Shown piece by piece: positions 41,861 to 55,698 of a stretch of 64,000 bases of DNA. The notes under the pieces were generated by a model that saw only the letters and a list, made by a program, of their open reading frames with translations, ran no database searches and was not told the origin of the DNA. Position 1 is the stretch's first letter. Every line of letters begins with the position of its first letter. The stretch is from Adiantum capillus-veneris (taxonomy: Eukaryota; Streptophyta; Polypodiopsida; Polypodiales; Pteridaceae). The position numbers and the translations under genes were made by a program. The DNA lies in assembly GCA_014529385.2 (NCBI GenBank), contig CM043968.1, forward strand, positions 126,733,018 to 126,797,017, read 5' to 3'.

Positions 41861-43030
41861 CCATTTTGTGCTTGCACTTGTCATTCGGTGCCCCCATTGA
41901 GAAGGGCTTCTCAAAATACTTTAGTTTACAACACTGGTGCAACCAAAGTTGGTCCAAGATGGAAAGTGGTCTATGCTAGGGCAGGTACCAAGGTCCTGGG
42001 TAGACTGGTGGAAGTGGGAATGTATGTTTAAAGAAGGTTTTTAGGCAAAAAAGGGCTGAAGCAAGGCAACTTCAACCCAACGAGCAAGGCAGCTGAGGGG
42101 ATAGATGGCTTTGGCAAATGTCTACAGATACATGTGTAGAGCTTAAATTATGGAGCATGCCTATCTTCTTGGATTGCTAATCGTAGCTAGGGAGTGCAAG
42201 ATATGAACGGACAAAGTTTAGACGGGGGCCAGTTCTGGGGCGGTTTGGCCACATTGTGAAATGTGTCTGTGGTGATCTCTTCGAGCCCACCAAGGTTTTT
42301 TGTGATAGTATGCATCATGATGAGCTAGGAGGAATTGACAGAGTCCCAATCCAAGCTCGGAGTGGTGAGTTATTGCAAGTCAAAGCCGGGGAAATTTGTG
42401 GCAACAGTGGACCGTCATATGTTTTTTCTTTGATTTGGGAGGCACCATTAAAGGCCACCAAAATAAAGAAACGCAGAGGGAGCGGGAAGAGCTAAAGTTT
42501 GAAACCTAATTTTTTGGTGGAAAGTTACAGTAGGGCCATCGGTTCACTGAGCAAACAAGGGTGAATGGTTGGAATCATCCATGAGGTTTGGTTTTTGGAG
42601 GGTGATGGTGTTATTTTGGGTACCCATCAGGGTGCAATCGCACGAGAAGGTGCCATGTGGCCCGACATTGGTGCCATATTGAAAGAAGGAGAGCAATTGG
42701 GCGGGCTATATAGGCCACAAACGCCCTCACTTGGGGTATCAAAAAGAGAAAGGGTGAGCTCCCCTGACTTGGGCTATGGCGTGCGCAGCTGGGGGCGCTT
42801 CGAGCATTGTGCGCGAACGCAAGGGTGGCGTGCTAGCAGTTTTGGCGGATGTTGGCAGACCTGTAGGGTGGTGTACCCGCATGAGGGGAAGGTCGCTGGC
42901 CAATTAATGACATGGTGTCCATTAAGAGTTCCTTCCTATCGCCCTTGGAGACCCATCTTTTGAAGGCGAGGGGGGAGGGCCGATTAGCGATAACGCTAAT
43001 GCCTTCCCGGCATGAAATAAGGGGCGTGCC

Positions 43031-43140
<110 letters not shown>

Positions 43141-44485
43141 CCGTTTTGTGCTTTTGCTTGTCATTTGGTGCCCCCATTGAGAAGGGCTTCTCAAAATCCT
43201 TTAGTTTACAACAATGGTGCAACGAAAGTTGGTCCAAGATGGAAAGTGGTCTATGCCAAGCAAGGCCTGCAGGCAGGTGCAATGCAGAAGGCTAGGGCAG
43301 GTACCAAGGTCCTTGGTAGACTGGTGGCAGTGGGAATGTATGTTTAAAGCAGGTTTTTAGGCAAAAAAGGGCTCAAGCACAGTTCAGTTTACATGACAGA
43401 TCAAGGTGCCGAATATGCTGAGTTAGTGCTTTAGAATGTGCAGTTTGATGCGCTCTAGAATCCAATCCAAACGAATCGTTGTGACGGAGCCCCAACGTGT
43501 AAGATATTGAAGCTCAAAGTTAGAAGGTGTTGTAGATCCCCATGGAGCAGGGCAGCTGGGGGGATAGATGGCTTTGGCAAATGTCTACAGATACATGTGT
43601 AGAGATCAAATTATGGAGCATGCCTATCTTCTTGGATTACTAATCGGAGCTACGGATTGCAAGATATGAACCGACAAAGTTTAGACGGGGGCCAGTTCTG
43701 GGGCGGTTTGGCCACATTGTAAAATGTGTCTGTGGTGATCTCTTGGAGCCCACCAAGGTTTTTTGTGATAGTATGCATCATGTGGAGCTACAAGGAATTG
43801 ACAGAGTCCCAATCCAAGCTCGGAGGGGTGAGGTATTGCAAGTCAAAGCCGGGGAAATTTGTGGCAATAGTGGACCGTCATATGTTTTTTGTTTGATTTG
43901 GGAGGCACCATTAAAGGCCACCAAAATGGAGAAACGCAGAGTGAGCTGAAGCTTGAAACCCAAGTTTTTGGTGGAAAGTTAAAGTAGGGCCATCGGTTCT
44001 CTGAGCAAACAAGGGTGAAGGGTTGAAATCATGCATGAGGTTTGTTTTTTGAAGGGTGACGGTGTTCTTTTGCGAACCCATCAGGGTGCAATTGCACAAG
44101 AAGGTGCCATGAGGGCCCGACATTGGTCCCATATGCGAAGAAGGAGAGCAATTGTTGCGGCTATATAGGCCACAAACGCCCTCACTTGGGGTATCAAAAA
44201 GAGAAAGGGTGAGCTCCCCTCACTTGGGCTATGGCGTGCGCAGCTGGCGGCGCTTCCAGCATTGTGCGCAAACGCAGGGGTGGCGTGCTAGCAGTTTTGG
44301 CCGATGTTGGCAGACCTGCAGGGTGGCGTACCCGTGTGAGGGGAAGGTCGGTGGCCGATTAATGACATGGTGGCCGTTAAGAGTCCCTTCCCATGGCCCT
44401 TGGAGACCCATGTTTTGAAGGCAAGGGGGGAGCGCCGATTAGCGATACCGCTAATGCCTTCCCGGCATGAAATAAGGGGTGTGCC

Positions 44486-44646
<161 letters not shown>

Positions 44647-45943
44647 ACTTTAGTTTACAACACTCGTGCAACCAAAGTTGGTCCAAGATGGAAAGTGGTC
44701 TATGCCAAGCAAGCCTGCAGGCAGTGCAATGCAGAAGGCTAGGGCAGGTACCAAGGTCCTGGGTAGACTGGTGGCAGTGGGAATGTATGTTTAAAGAAGG
44801 TTTTTAGGCAAAAAAGGGCTCAAGCATAGTTCGGTTTAGATGAGAGATCAAGGTGCCCAAACTACTGAGTTAGTGCTCTAGAGTGTGGAGTTTGATGCGC
44901 TCTAGAATCCGGTCCAAACTACTCATTGTGACGGAGCCCCAACGTGTAAGATATTGAAGTTCAAAGTTAGAAGGTGCTGTGTATCCCCAACAAGCAAGGC
45001 AGCTGGGGGGATAGATGGCTTTAGCAAATGTCTACAGATACATGTGTAGAGCTCAAATTATGGAGCATGCCTATCTTCTTGGATTTCTAATCGGAGCTAC
45101 GGATTGCAAGATATAAACCGACAAAGTTTAGACGGGGGCCAGTTCTGGGGCGGTATGTCCACATTGTAAAATGTGTCTGTGGTGATCTCTTGGAGCCCAC
45201 CAAGGTTTTTTGTGATACTATGCATCATGTGGAGCTAGGAGGAATTGACAGAGTCCCAATCCAAGCTCGGAGTGGTGAGTTATTGCAAGTGAAAGCTGGG
45301 GAAATTTGTGGCAACAGTGGACCGTCATATATTTTTTGTTTGATTTGGGAGGCACCATTAAGGGCCACCAAAATGAAGAAACGCAGAGGGAGCGGGAGGA
45401 GCTAAAGTTTGAAACCCAATTTTTGGTGGAAAGTTACAGTAGGGCCATCGGTTCACTGAGCAAACCAGGGTGAAGGGTTGATATCATCCATGAGGTTTGG
45501 TTTTTGAAGGGTGATGGTGTTCTTTTCGGAACCCATTAGGGTGCAATGGCACAAGAAGAGGCTATGTGGCCGGACATTGGTACCATATGCGAAGAAAGAG
45601 AGCAATTGGGCGGGCTATATAGGCCACAAATGCCCTCACTTGGGGTATCAAAAAGAGAAAGGGTGAGCTCCCCTGACTTGGGCTATGGCATGCACAGCTG
45701 CCGGCGCTTCCAGCGTTGTGCGCGAACGCAAGGGTGGCATGCTAGCAGTTTTGGCCGATGTTGGCAGACCTGCAGGGTGGTTTACCTGCCTGAGGGGAAG
45801 GTCGGTGGCCAATTAATGACATGGTGGCTGTTAAGAGTTCCTTCCTATGGCCCTTGGAGACCCATCTTTTGAAGGCGAGGGGGGAGGGCCGATTAGCGAT
45901 AACGCTAATGCCTTCCCGGCATTAAATAACGGGCGTGCCCCAT

Positions 45944-46095
<152 letters not shown>

Positions 46096-47454
46096 GTCCG
46101 TTTTGTGCTTGTGCTTGTCATTTGGTGCCCCCACTGAGAAGGGCTTCTCTAAATCCTTTAGTTTACAACAATGGTGCAACGAAAGTTGGTCCAAGATGGA
46201 AAGTGGTCTATGCCAAGCAAGGCCTGCAGGTAGGTGCAATGCAGAAGGCTAGGGTAGGTACCAAGGTCCTGGGTAGACTGGTGGAAGTGGGAATGTATGT
46301 TTAAAGCAGGTTTTTGGGCAAAAAAGGGCTCAAGCATAAATAAGTTTAGATGACAGATCAAGGTGCCCAAAATGTTGAGTTACTGCTCTAGAATGTGGTG
46401 TTTGATGCGCTCTAGAAGCCGGGCGAAACGACTCGTTAAACGGAGCCCCAATGTGTAAGATATTGAAGTTCAAAGTTAGAAGGTGTTGTCGATCCCCATG
46501 GAGCAGGGCAGTTGGGGGGACAGATGGCTTTGGCAAATGTCTACAGATACATGTGTAGAGCTCAAATTATGGAGCATGCCTATCTTCTTGGATTGCTAAT
46601 CAGAGCTACGGATTGCAAGACATGAACCGACAAAGTTTGGATTGGGGCTAGTTCTGGGGCAGTTTGGCCACATTGTAAAATGTTTCTGTGGTGATCTCTT
46701 GAAGACAACCAAGGTTCTTTGTGATAGTATGCATAATGTGGAGCTAGGGGGAATTGACAGAATCCCAATCCAAGCTCGGAGTGGTGAGGTATTGCAAGTC
46801 AAAGCCGGGGAAATTTGTGGCAACAGTGGACCGTCATATGTTTTTTGTTTGATTTTGGAGGCACCATTTAAGGCCACCAAAATGGAGAAACGCAGAGGGA
46901 GCTGGAGGAGCTGAAGTTTGAAACCCAACTTTTTGGTGGAAAGTTATAGTAGGGCCATCGGTTCCCTGAGCAAACAAGGGTGAAGGATTGAAATCATGCA
47001 TGAGGTTTGGTTTTTGGAAGGTGATGGTGGTCTTTTGGGAACCCATAAGGGTGCAATTGCACGAGAAGGTGCCACGTGGCCCGACATTGGTCCCATATGC
47101 GAAGAAGGAGAGCAATTGGGCGGGCTATATAGGCTACAAACTCCCTCACTTGGGGTATCAAAAAGAGAAAGGGTGAGCTCCCCTGACTTGGGCTATGGCG
47201 TGCGCAGTTGGCGGTGCTTCTAGCATTGTCCGCGAGCGCATGGGTGGCGTGCCAGCTGTTTTGGCCGATGTTGGCAGACCTACAGGGTGGTGTACCCGCG
47301 TGAGGCTAAGGTCGGTGGCCGATTAATGACATGGTGGCCGTTAAGAGTTCCTTCCTATGGCCCTTGGAGACCCATCTTTTGAAGGCGAGGGGGGAGGGCC
47401 GATTAGCCGATAAAGCTAATGCATTCCCGGCATGAAATAAGGGGTGTGCCCCAT

Positions 47455-47456
<2 letters not shown>

Positions 47457-47536
<80 letters not shown>
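47457..47536 (+). repeat. GA tract of array unit 6
   Basis: 40 AG units; shortest tract after that of the first unit. Confidence 0.95.
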
Positions 47537-47540
<4 letters not shown>

Positions 47541-48897
47541 GTCTGTTTTGCTTGCGCTTGTCATTTGGTGCCCCCACTGAGAAGGGCTTCTCAAAATCCT
47601 TTAGTTTACAACACTAGTGTAACGAAAGTTGGTCCACGATGGAAAGTGGTCTATGCCAAGCAAGGCTTGCAGGCAGGTGCAATGCAGAAGGCTAGGGCAG
47701 GTACCAAGGTCCTGGGTAGACTGGTGGCAGTGGGAATGTATGTTTAAAGAAGGTTTTTAGGCAAAAAAGGGCTCAAGCATAGTTCGGTTTAGATGAGAGA
47801 TCAAGGTGCCCAAACTACTGAGTTAGTGCTCTAGAGTGTGGAGTTTGATGCGCTCTAGAATCCGGTCCAAACTACTCATTGTGACGGAGCCCCAACGTGT
47901 AAGATATTGAAGTTCAAAGTTAGAAGGTGCTGTGTATCCCCAACAAGCAAGGCAGCTGGGGGGATAGATGGCTTTGGCAAATGTCTACAGATACATGTGT
48001 AGAGCTCAAATTATGGAGCATGCCTATCTTCTTGGATTTCTAATCGGAGCTACGGATTGCAAGATATAAACCGACAAAGTTTAGACGGGGGCCAGTTCTG
48101 GGGCGGTTTGGCCACATTGTAAAATGTGTCTGTGGTGATCTCTTGGAGCCCACCAAGGTTTTTTGTGATACTATGCATCATGTGGAGCTAGGAGGAATTG
48201 ACAGAGTTCCAATCCAAGCTCGGAGTGGTGAGTTATTGCAAGTGAAAGCTGGGGAAATTTGTGGCAACAGTGGACCGTCATATATTTTTTGTTTGATTTG
48301 GGAGGCACCATTAAGGGCCACCAAAATGAAGAAACGCAGAGGGAGCGGGAGGAGCTAAAGTTTGAAACCCAAGTTTTTGGTGGAAAGTTACAGTAGGGCC
48401 ATCGGTGCACTGAGCAAACAAGGGTGAAGGGTTGAAATCATGCATGAGGTTTGGTTTTTGGAGGGTGATGGTGTTATTTTTAGAACCCATCAGGGTGCAA
48501 TTGCACGAGAAGTTGCCATGTGGCCCAACATTGGTCCCATATGCGAAGAAGCAGAGCAATTGGGCGGGCTATATAGGCCACAAACGCCCTCACTTGGGGT
48601 AGCAAAAAGATAAAGGGTGAGCTCCCCTGACTTGGGCTATGGCGTGCGCAGCTGGCAGCGCTTCCACCGTTGTGCGCAAGTGCAGGGGTGGCATTCTAGC
48701 AGTTTTGGCCGATGCTGGCAGACTTGCAAGTTGGTGTACCCGTGTGAGGGGAAGGTTGGTGGCCGATTAATGACATGGTGGCCGTTAAGAGTCCCTTGCC
48801 ATGGCCCTTGGAGACCCTTCTTTTGAAGGTGAGGGGGGAGGGCCGATTAGCGATAACGCTAATGTCTTCCCGGCATGAAATAAGGGGCGTGCCCCAT

Positions 48898-49039
<142 letters not shown>

Positions 49040-50127
49040 GTCCGTTTTGTGCTTGCGCTTGTCATTCGGTGCCCCCACTGAGAAGGGCTTCTCAAAAGCC
49101 TTTAGTTTACAACACTTGTCCAACCAAAGTTTGTCCAAGATGGAAAGTGGTCTATGCCAAGCAAGGGCTACAGGCATGTGCAATGCAGAAGGCTAGGGAA
49201 GGTACCAAGGTCTTGGGTAGACTGGTGGCAGTGGGAATGTATGTTTAAAGCAGGTTTTCAGGCGAAAAAGGGCTCAAGGATAGTTCAGTTTAGATGACAG
49301 ATCAAGGTGCCCAAAATGCTGAGTTAGTTCTCTAGAATGTGGAGTTTGATACACTCTAGAAACCGGTCCAAACGACTCGTGAAACGGAGCCGTAGCGTGT
49401 AAGATATTGAAGTTCAAATTTAGAAGGTATTGTAGATCCCCATGGAGCAGGGCAGCTGGGTGGACAGATGGCTTTGGCAAATGTCTATAGATACATGTGT
49501 GAGAGCTCAAATTATGGAGCATGCCTATCTTCTTGGATTTCTAATCGGACCTACGGATTGCAAGATATGAACCAACAAAGTTTGGATAGGGGCCAGTTCC
49601 GGGGGATTTGGCCACATTGGAAAATGTGTCTGTGGTGATCTCTGGGAGCCCACCAAGGTTCTTGGTGATAGTATGCATCATGTGGAGCTAGGAGGAATTA
49701 ACGCAATCCCAATCGAAGCTCGGAGTGGGGAGTTATTGCAAGTCAAATCCGGGGCAATTTGTGGCAAGAGTGGATCGTCATATGTTTTTTGTTTGATTTG
49801 GGAGGCACTATTTAAGGCCACGAAAATGGAGAAACGCAGAGGGAGCTAGAGGAGCTGAAGTCCGAAACCCAAGTTTTTGATGGAAAGTTACAATAGGGCC
49901 ATCGGTTCACTGAGCAAACAAGGGTGAAGGGTTGAAATCATGCATGGGGTTTGGTTTTTGGAGGGTGATGGTGTTTTTTGGGAACCCATAAGGGTGTAGT
50001 TGCACAAGAAGGTTCCATGTGGCCCGACATTGGTCTCGTATGGGTAGAAGGAGAGCAATTGGGTGGGCTACATGGCCCTTGGAGACCCATCTTGTGAAGG
50101 CGAGGGGGAGGGTTTCTAATGCCCCAT

Positions 50128-51266
<1,139 letters not shown>

Positions 51267-51338
51267 TCTTCTGGTGCCACCACGGAGCAGCACATTGATT
51301 TCTCCTCAATGTTAAGTTCGTGATTCAAGAAGTGGCAA

Positions 51339-51941
51339 AGTGTTGGGCCCATTTTCCATGGTGATGAAGATGCGGACAAGTGGCTTGCAGATTTTGAGCT
51401 GTTTATGCTCTCATTGCAAATGCAAATTGATCAAGAAAAGGTGCAGACGGTGCCATTGGTGCTACGAGGTAAAGCAAAGGTCAGGTTTCATGGACTAGAA
51501 GCTGCAGGTAAGTAAGATTGGGCTAGTTTTCAAGGGCGGTTTCTGTGCCGTTTTCATAAAGTGGTGTGGTTTGCTGAAGTGGATGCAAGTATCAAGGGGT
51601 TACGGCAAGAGGTAAGTGGAAATTTTGATGCTTTTGTTGATAAATGTGAAGCAAGGTGGAAGGATTTGGTTTCTTTCATCAGAGTGTTCAATTTGGATTC
51701 TTTCAAGTTGGAGAATTTCCTGGCTTGTTTGCATCCTTGTGTTCGAGAAAAGGTTGATTATGAAGAGCCAGGAAGCTATGCCGAGGCTGTGAGAGCTGCC
51801 AAGGTAAAGAGCAAGAAGGTGAAGAGAAAACTGGAGTTAGTCTTGTTGAAGCCTACAAATTATGTACCTCTGGCGACGGCTAGGTGTTCGGTGGACCGAG
51901 GATGGTGCGAAATGTGCGAAGGATGGAGCCTGTTGAGGTAA
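51339..51941 (+). pseudogene. Gag-like ORF of the array-bearing element
   Basis: Reads IFHGDEDADKWLADFELFM, then VPLVLRGKAKVRF, one TAG-type break (TAA at about 51,513), then DWASFQGRFLCRF and an open frame 51,561-51,941. The latter shows LRQEVSGNFDAFVDKCEARW and FLACLHPCVREKVDYEEPGS, then a basic KSKKVKRK tail. Trp-Leu after a charged turn, and the later W-x2-F-x4-L-type helices, fit the retrotransposon gag (capsid) family. No zinc knuckle follows. A capsid lacking pol suggests assembly in trans. Confidence 0.7.
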
Positions 51942-52381
51942 GGCCTTTAATTGATTATACTCCTTGGGAGTTACCTATTTGTGAGATGCCTGTGTTGATT
52001 GTGGAGGAGCTCGTCAATGAAGATGAGCCTTTGGTCAAGGAGAACCTGTGTGCAAAGGAGTTGGCATATGCCAAATGCCCAAAGCAGCTTGAAGAAATAG
52101 GACCTGTTCTTGTGGAGTGCTTGTACGAAAGGGTGGCACATTGTGGGCAAGTTGTGGGTGCCGAAATCTTGGAATTGGATGATGAAAGTGGGCAAGATGA
52201 TGTTCCAACTCTTATAGAGGAAAGAGATGGTGGAGGTACTGATACAGAGTCCACTTATGGAGATGATGCTGAGAGCACCAGCTCCATCTTCTGGGTGACG
52301 AGTGAAGAGAGTAGCTTCGATGATGGATCTACATTTTATGGATTTACATTTTATGGTAAAGTTACCTTGTTATATGCTTAA
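51884..52381 (+). CDS. Acidic ORF of unknown function downstream of gag
   Basis: 165 codons in a different frame from gag, overlapping its end. The first half has Val/Leu/Pro/Glu text (IDYTPWELPICEMPVLIVEE) that could be a small folded domain. The second half is very acidic and Asp/Ser/Thr-rich (DDESGQDDVPTLIEERD, then SEESSFDDGSTF). Not recognised. It could be a remnant of a spacer protein replacing pol. Confidence 0.4.
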   Translation: MFGGPRMVRNVRRMEPVEVRPLIDYTPWELPICEMPVLIVEELVNEDEPLVKENLCAKELAYAKCPKQLEEIGPVLVECLYERVAHCGQVVGAEILELDDESGQDDVPTLIEERDGGGTDTESTYGDDAESTSSIFWVTSEESSFDDGSTFYGFTFYGKVTLLYA

Positions 52382-52619
52382 AGATGTGGTGGTGGCTACC
52401 ACAAATGAAGAGCAGGTAAAAGTGTCAAAGTTTGGGAATGAAGATATGCAGGTGAGAGTGCTATGTGACACCATGTTGATGATGATGCTCATCAAGGTAG
52501 GTGTGGAATATTCTTTGGTTGTACAGCAGGTACAGAGGTTTCCTAGAAACGAGAAAGCTATGGTGGGTATGAAAAGAGGACACATTACAGGTATGGACAG
52601 AAAGGAGGATCCAACGTAG

Positions 52620-53131
52620 ATGGATGATGCCTTGGGTAGAGGTTCTTTTGGACGGGTATGCTTGGATGATGAGGATAATTGGCGGTTTGATGGCCCAGTA
52701 GGTGAGATGAATGAAGAAGCACAAGTGCTCGTTGAGAAATCTTTGGTGAGGATACATGTGATGCAAGAGCTAGCCCCTCCACCAGTGGAGGCTTGTTTGG
52801 GAGATCAAGAGTCTGCTTTTATGGTTGTGCCGACAGAGGCTGTTGTGGGGGAGTATGCGTATCAACCACAGTGCCCTTCGAGATTGTTCTACATGGTTGG
52901 GAGACAGGTTTGGATATGTTCGATGAAAGTGATGGTGTGTACAAGCATAATGGTATGCTCGATGTTGTCTTGTTTGAAGTGGACAGTTGGCTTATGGATG
53001 CCTTGAGCAAGGGGGTAGTGCTGAGAGCAAGCTATATGGATAATTGGTTGTGTGCAGGAGTATGGCACTACAAAAAGATGTTGGTAGCGGATGGAGGTGA
53101 CCAATGGAAAGTGTTTGATCCACACGGATGA
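52620..53131 (+). pseudogene. Unknown ORF remnants before the polypurine tract
   Basis: Two overlapping frames (52,620-53,006 and 52,793-53,131) give protein-like text (LGRGSFGRVCLDDEDNW; VFYGCADRGC; LFEVDSWLMDALSKGVVL), suggesting one frame with a shift near 52,800-53,000. GRGSFGRV superficially resembles a kinase Gly loop, but nothing else kinase-like follows, so I assign no function. Confidence 0.3.
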
Positions 53132-53317
53132 TTATAGGTAAAGCAAGGGGTCGGGCAACCCGCTTGAACAACAACAGCGGGTGACAGATGCCAATTTTTG
53201 TACATAGGCTAGGTGGCTTTGTGGTGTACAAAGAGTTTGTTTTAGTGGTGAAGTTTTTTAGAGCAATAAGCGTGTATGTGGTTGAACATAAATGTTCAAC
53301 GAGGGGGTGGGTAACAA

Positions 53318-54582
53318 TGGTGCAACCAAAGTTGTTCCAAGATGGAAAGTGGTCTATGTCAAGCGAGGGTTACAAGCAGGTGGAGTGCAGAAGTCTAGGG
53401 CAGGTACCAAGGTCCTGAGTAGACTGGTAGCAGCACGAATGTATGTTTAAAGTAATTTTTTAGGCCAAAAAGGGCTCAAAGGATAGTCCGGCTAGGATGA
53501 AAAATCAAGGTGCCCAAAATGCCGAGTCAGTGCTCTAGAATGTCGATTCGATGTGCTCTAGAAGTCGGTCCAAACGGCTCGTTAAATGGAGCCCCGACAT
53601 GCAAGATACTGAAGTTCAAAGTTAGAAGGTGTTGCAGATCCCCGACGGGCAGGGTAGCTGGGGACAGATGGCTCACGCAGATGTCAGCAGATACATGTGT
53701 AGATCTCAAATTATGGAGCATGCATGTCTTCTTGGATTGCTAATCAGAGCTACAGATTGCAAGATATGAACCAACAAATTTTGGACGGGGCGAGTTCTGG
53801 GGTGGTTTGGCCGCATTGGAAATTGTGTTTGTGGTGGTCTCTTGGAGCCCACCAAGGTTCTTGATGATAGTATGCATCATGTGGAGCTAGGAGGAATTGA
53901 TAGAATCCCAATCGGAGATCAGAGTGGGGAGTTATTGCAAGTCAAAGCCGGCAATTTGTGGCAACAGTGGAACGTTATATGTTTTTTTTTTTCGAGGGGC
54001 GTTGTTTAAGGCCGCCAAAAGGGAGAAACACAGAGGGAGCTGGAGGAGCTAAGTCCAAAATCCAAGTTTTTGGTGGAAAGTTACAGTAGGGCCATCGATT
54101 CATTGAGGAGAGAAGGGTGAAGGGTTCAAATCATGCAAGAGGTTTGGTTTTTGGAGCGTCATGGTGTTTTTCTGGGAGCCCATGAGGGTGCAGTTGAATG
54201 AGAAGGCGCCACATGGCCCGGCATAGGTCCCATATGAGGAGAAGGAGAGCAATTGGGTGGGCTATATAGGCCACAAACACCCTCACTTGGGGTATTGAAG
54301 AGAGAAAGGGTGAGATCCCCGAACCTGGGCTATGGCGTCCGCAGTTGGCGACGCTTCCAGCGCTGTGCGCGAGCGCAAGGGCGTCGTGCTGGCAGTTTCG
54401 ACCGGTGTTGGCGGACGAGGGTGGTGCACCCACATGAGGAGGAGGTTGGTGGCCAACTAATGACATGGCACATCTGTTAAGAGTCCGTTCTCGTGGCCCT
54501 TGGAGACCCATCTATTGAAGGCGATGGGGGAGGGCATTAGCAATATCGCCAATGCCTCCCGGGCATGAAATAACGGGCGTGC

Positions 54583-54641
<59 letters not shown>

Positions 54642-55694
54642 CCAAGTCCAGAATGCAGTGAGCCCAAAGGGTGGCCATTTCAAAGGGCTACCAGGAGGGA
54701 CGCCATGTGCAAAAGGCAAGTAGGATGGTGGCTGGGTATATCAAAGGGCCCATTTCAAGCCGGGCATGGTAGGACCAGGAGGGAGGGGAGATCAAGCAAG
54801 AAGCCGATCAAAGGGTCAAAAGGGGAGGTCAAAGTGGCAGTGCAAGGCTAGGCTCCCCAAAGGGTAAAAAATAAGGAAAAAATAAAAAATAAAAAGTGCC
54901 TAGGGGCACTAGCAATGTCTCTACTGCAGCCCCCGCAAGTGCAAAAGAAAGAGAAAGAGAGAAGATGAGGCCAGAGGCAGCTACCTCCTCCCAAAGTGAC
55001 CAAATGTGGATGCAAGGTGGACCAATCAGAGCCCAGATGTCCAAATTGAAAGGGGCACCTCTGTATAAATCATTTTTAGCCTTTTTTCATGATTTTTGCC
55101 AGAGTAGGCTTCTTGTCAGGGCCTTCAGCCATTGAGCCTATAGAGAGCCAAGATAGAGAGTGTGTGTGAGCTCTTGGGTTGGATTTTTGATGTCGTTTGA
55201 AGCCTACAAAGTGGAGCCCTCTGACACAGGAGTGTGCCTTTTAATCCCCTTTGTAACTTTTCATGAAAATGGCCATGGTGATGGCAGTGCAAGCCTTTGT
55301 ACATGCCTTTTGAAGTGTAATCAAGCCATTGTTGCCCCGTTTTGCTGTCGTTTACCCTTCCCCCCTTCTCTTTATCCTGCTCTTGTGTTCCCCCTGGGTG
55401 CTGATAGTGTGGATATGTGTGCCCCCCCTGGACCGACAGTGTTTTGTGTGAAAGAGTGAGATTGAGCGGTTGTGTACGTGTGTAAGGGTGGAGACAGAAT
55501 GTGGGAGTAGGTGTGCGTTGTGTGGTGGATTTGTGGAGTGCATGAGAAGTGGAAGAAGAGCATGCAATGGTCTGCTAGTGTGAAGTGTGTTTTTTGAAGG
55601 TGTTTTTTGCAAGGATAGGGGTGTTGTGGACACCTTGAGCTATAGAGAGGCCCTTGTGTTTGTGTCGGGTGTGTTCCCCCATTCCCCCTCTCCA
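53318..55694 (+). repeat. 3' LTR of the array-bearing element (single-unit form)
   Basis: 2,377 bp, from TGGTGCAACC to CCCTCTCCA. Its first 1.27 kb corresponds to one unit of the array; a short GA tract (54,590-54,637) and the R/U5-like remainder follow. It differs from the array units by many point changes and small indels. Confidence 0.85.
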
Positions 55695-55698
55695 ACGT

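Larger units (their letters stand above)
51267..53317 (+). mobile_element. Internal region of a non-autonomous gypsy-like element
   Basis: About 2.05 kb between the 5' LTR end and the polypurine tract (GAGGGGGTGGGTAACAA) at 53,301. It codes for a gag-like domain and acidic ORFs only; no protease, reverse transcriptase, RNase H or integrase motif is visible. The related gypsy element from 55,699 onward has LTRs of the same family and pol, and could have been the enzyme donor. Confidence 0.7.

Noticed and set aside
52620-52680. GRGSFGRV as a protein kinase glycine loop
   Set aside because: No Lys/HRD/DFG-type motifs follow in any nearby frame.
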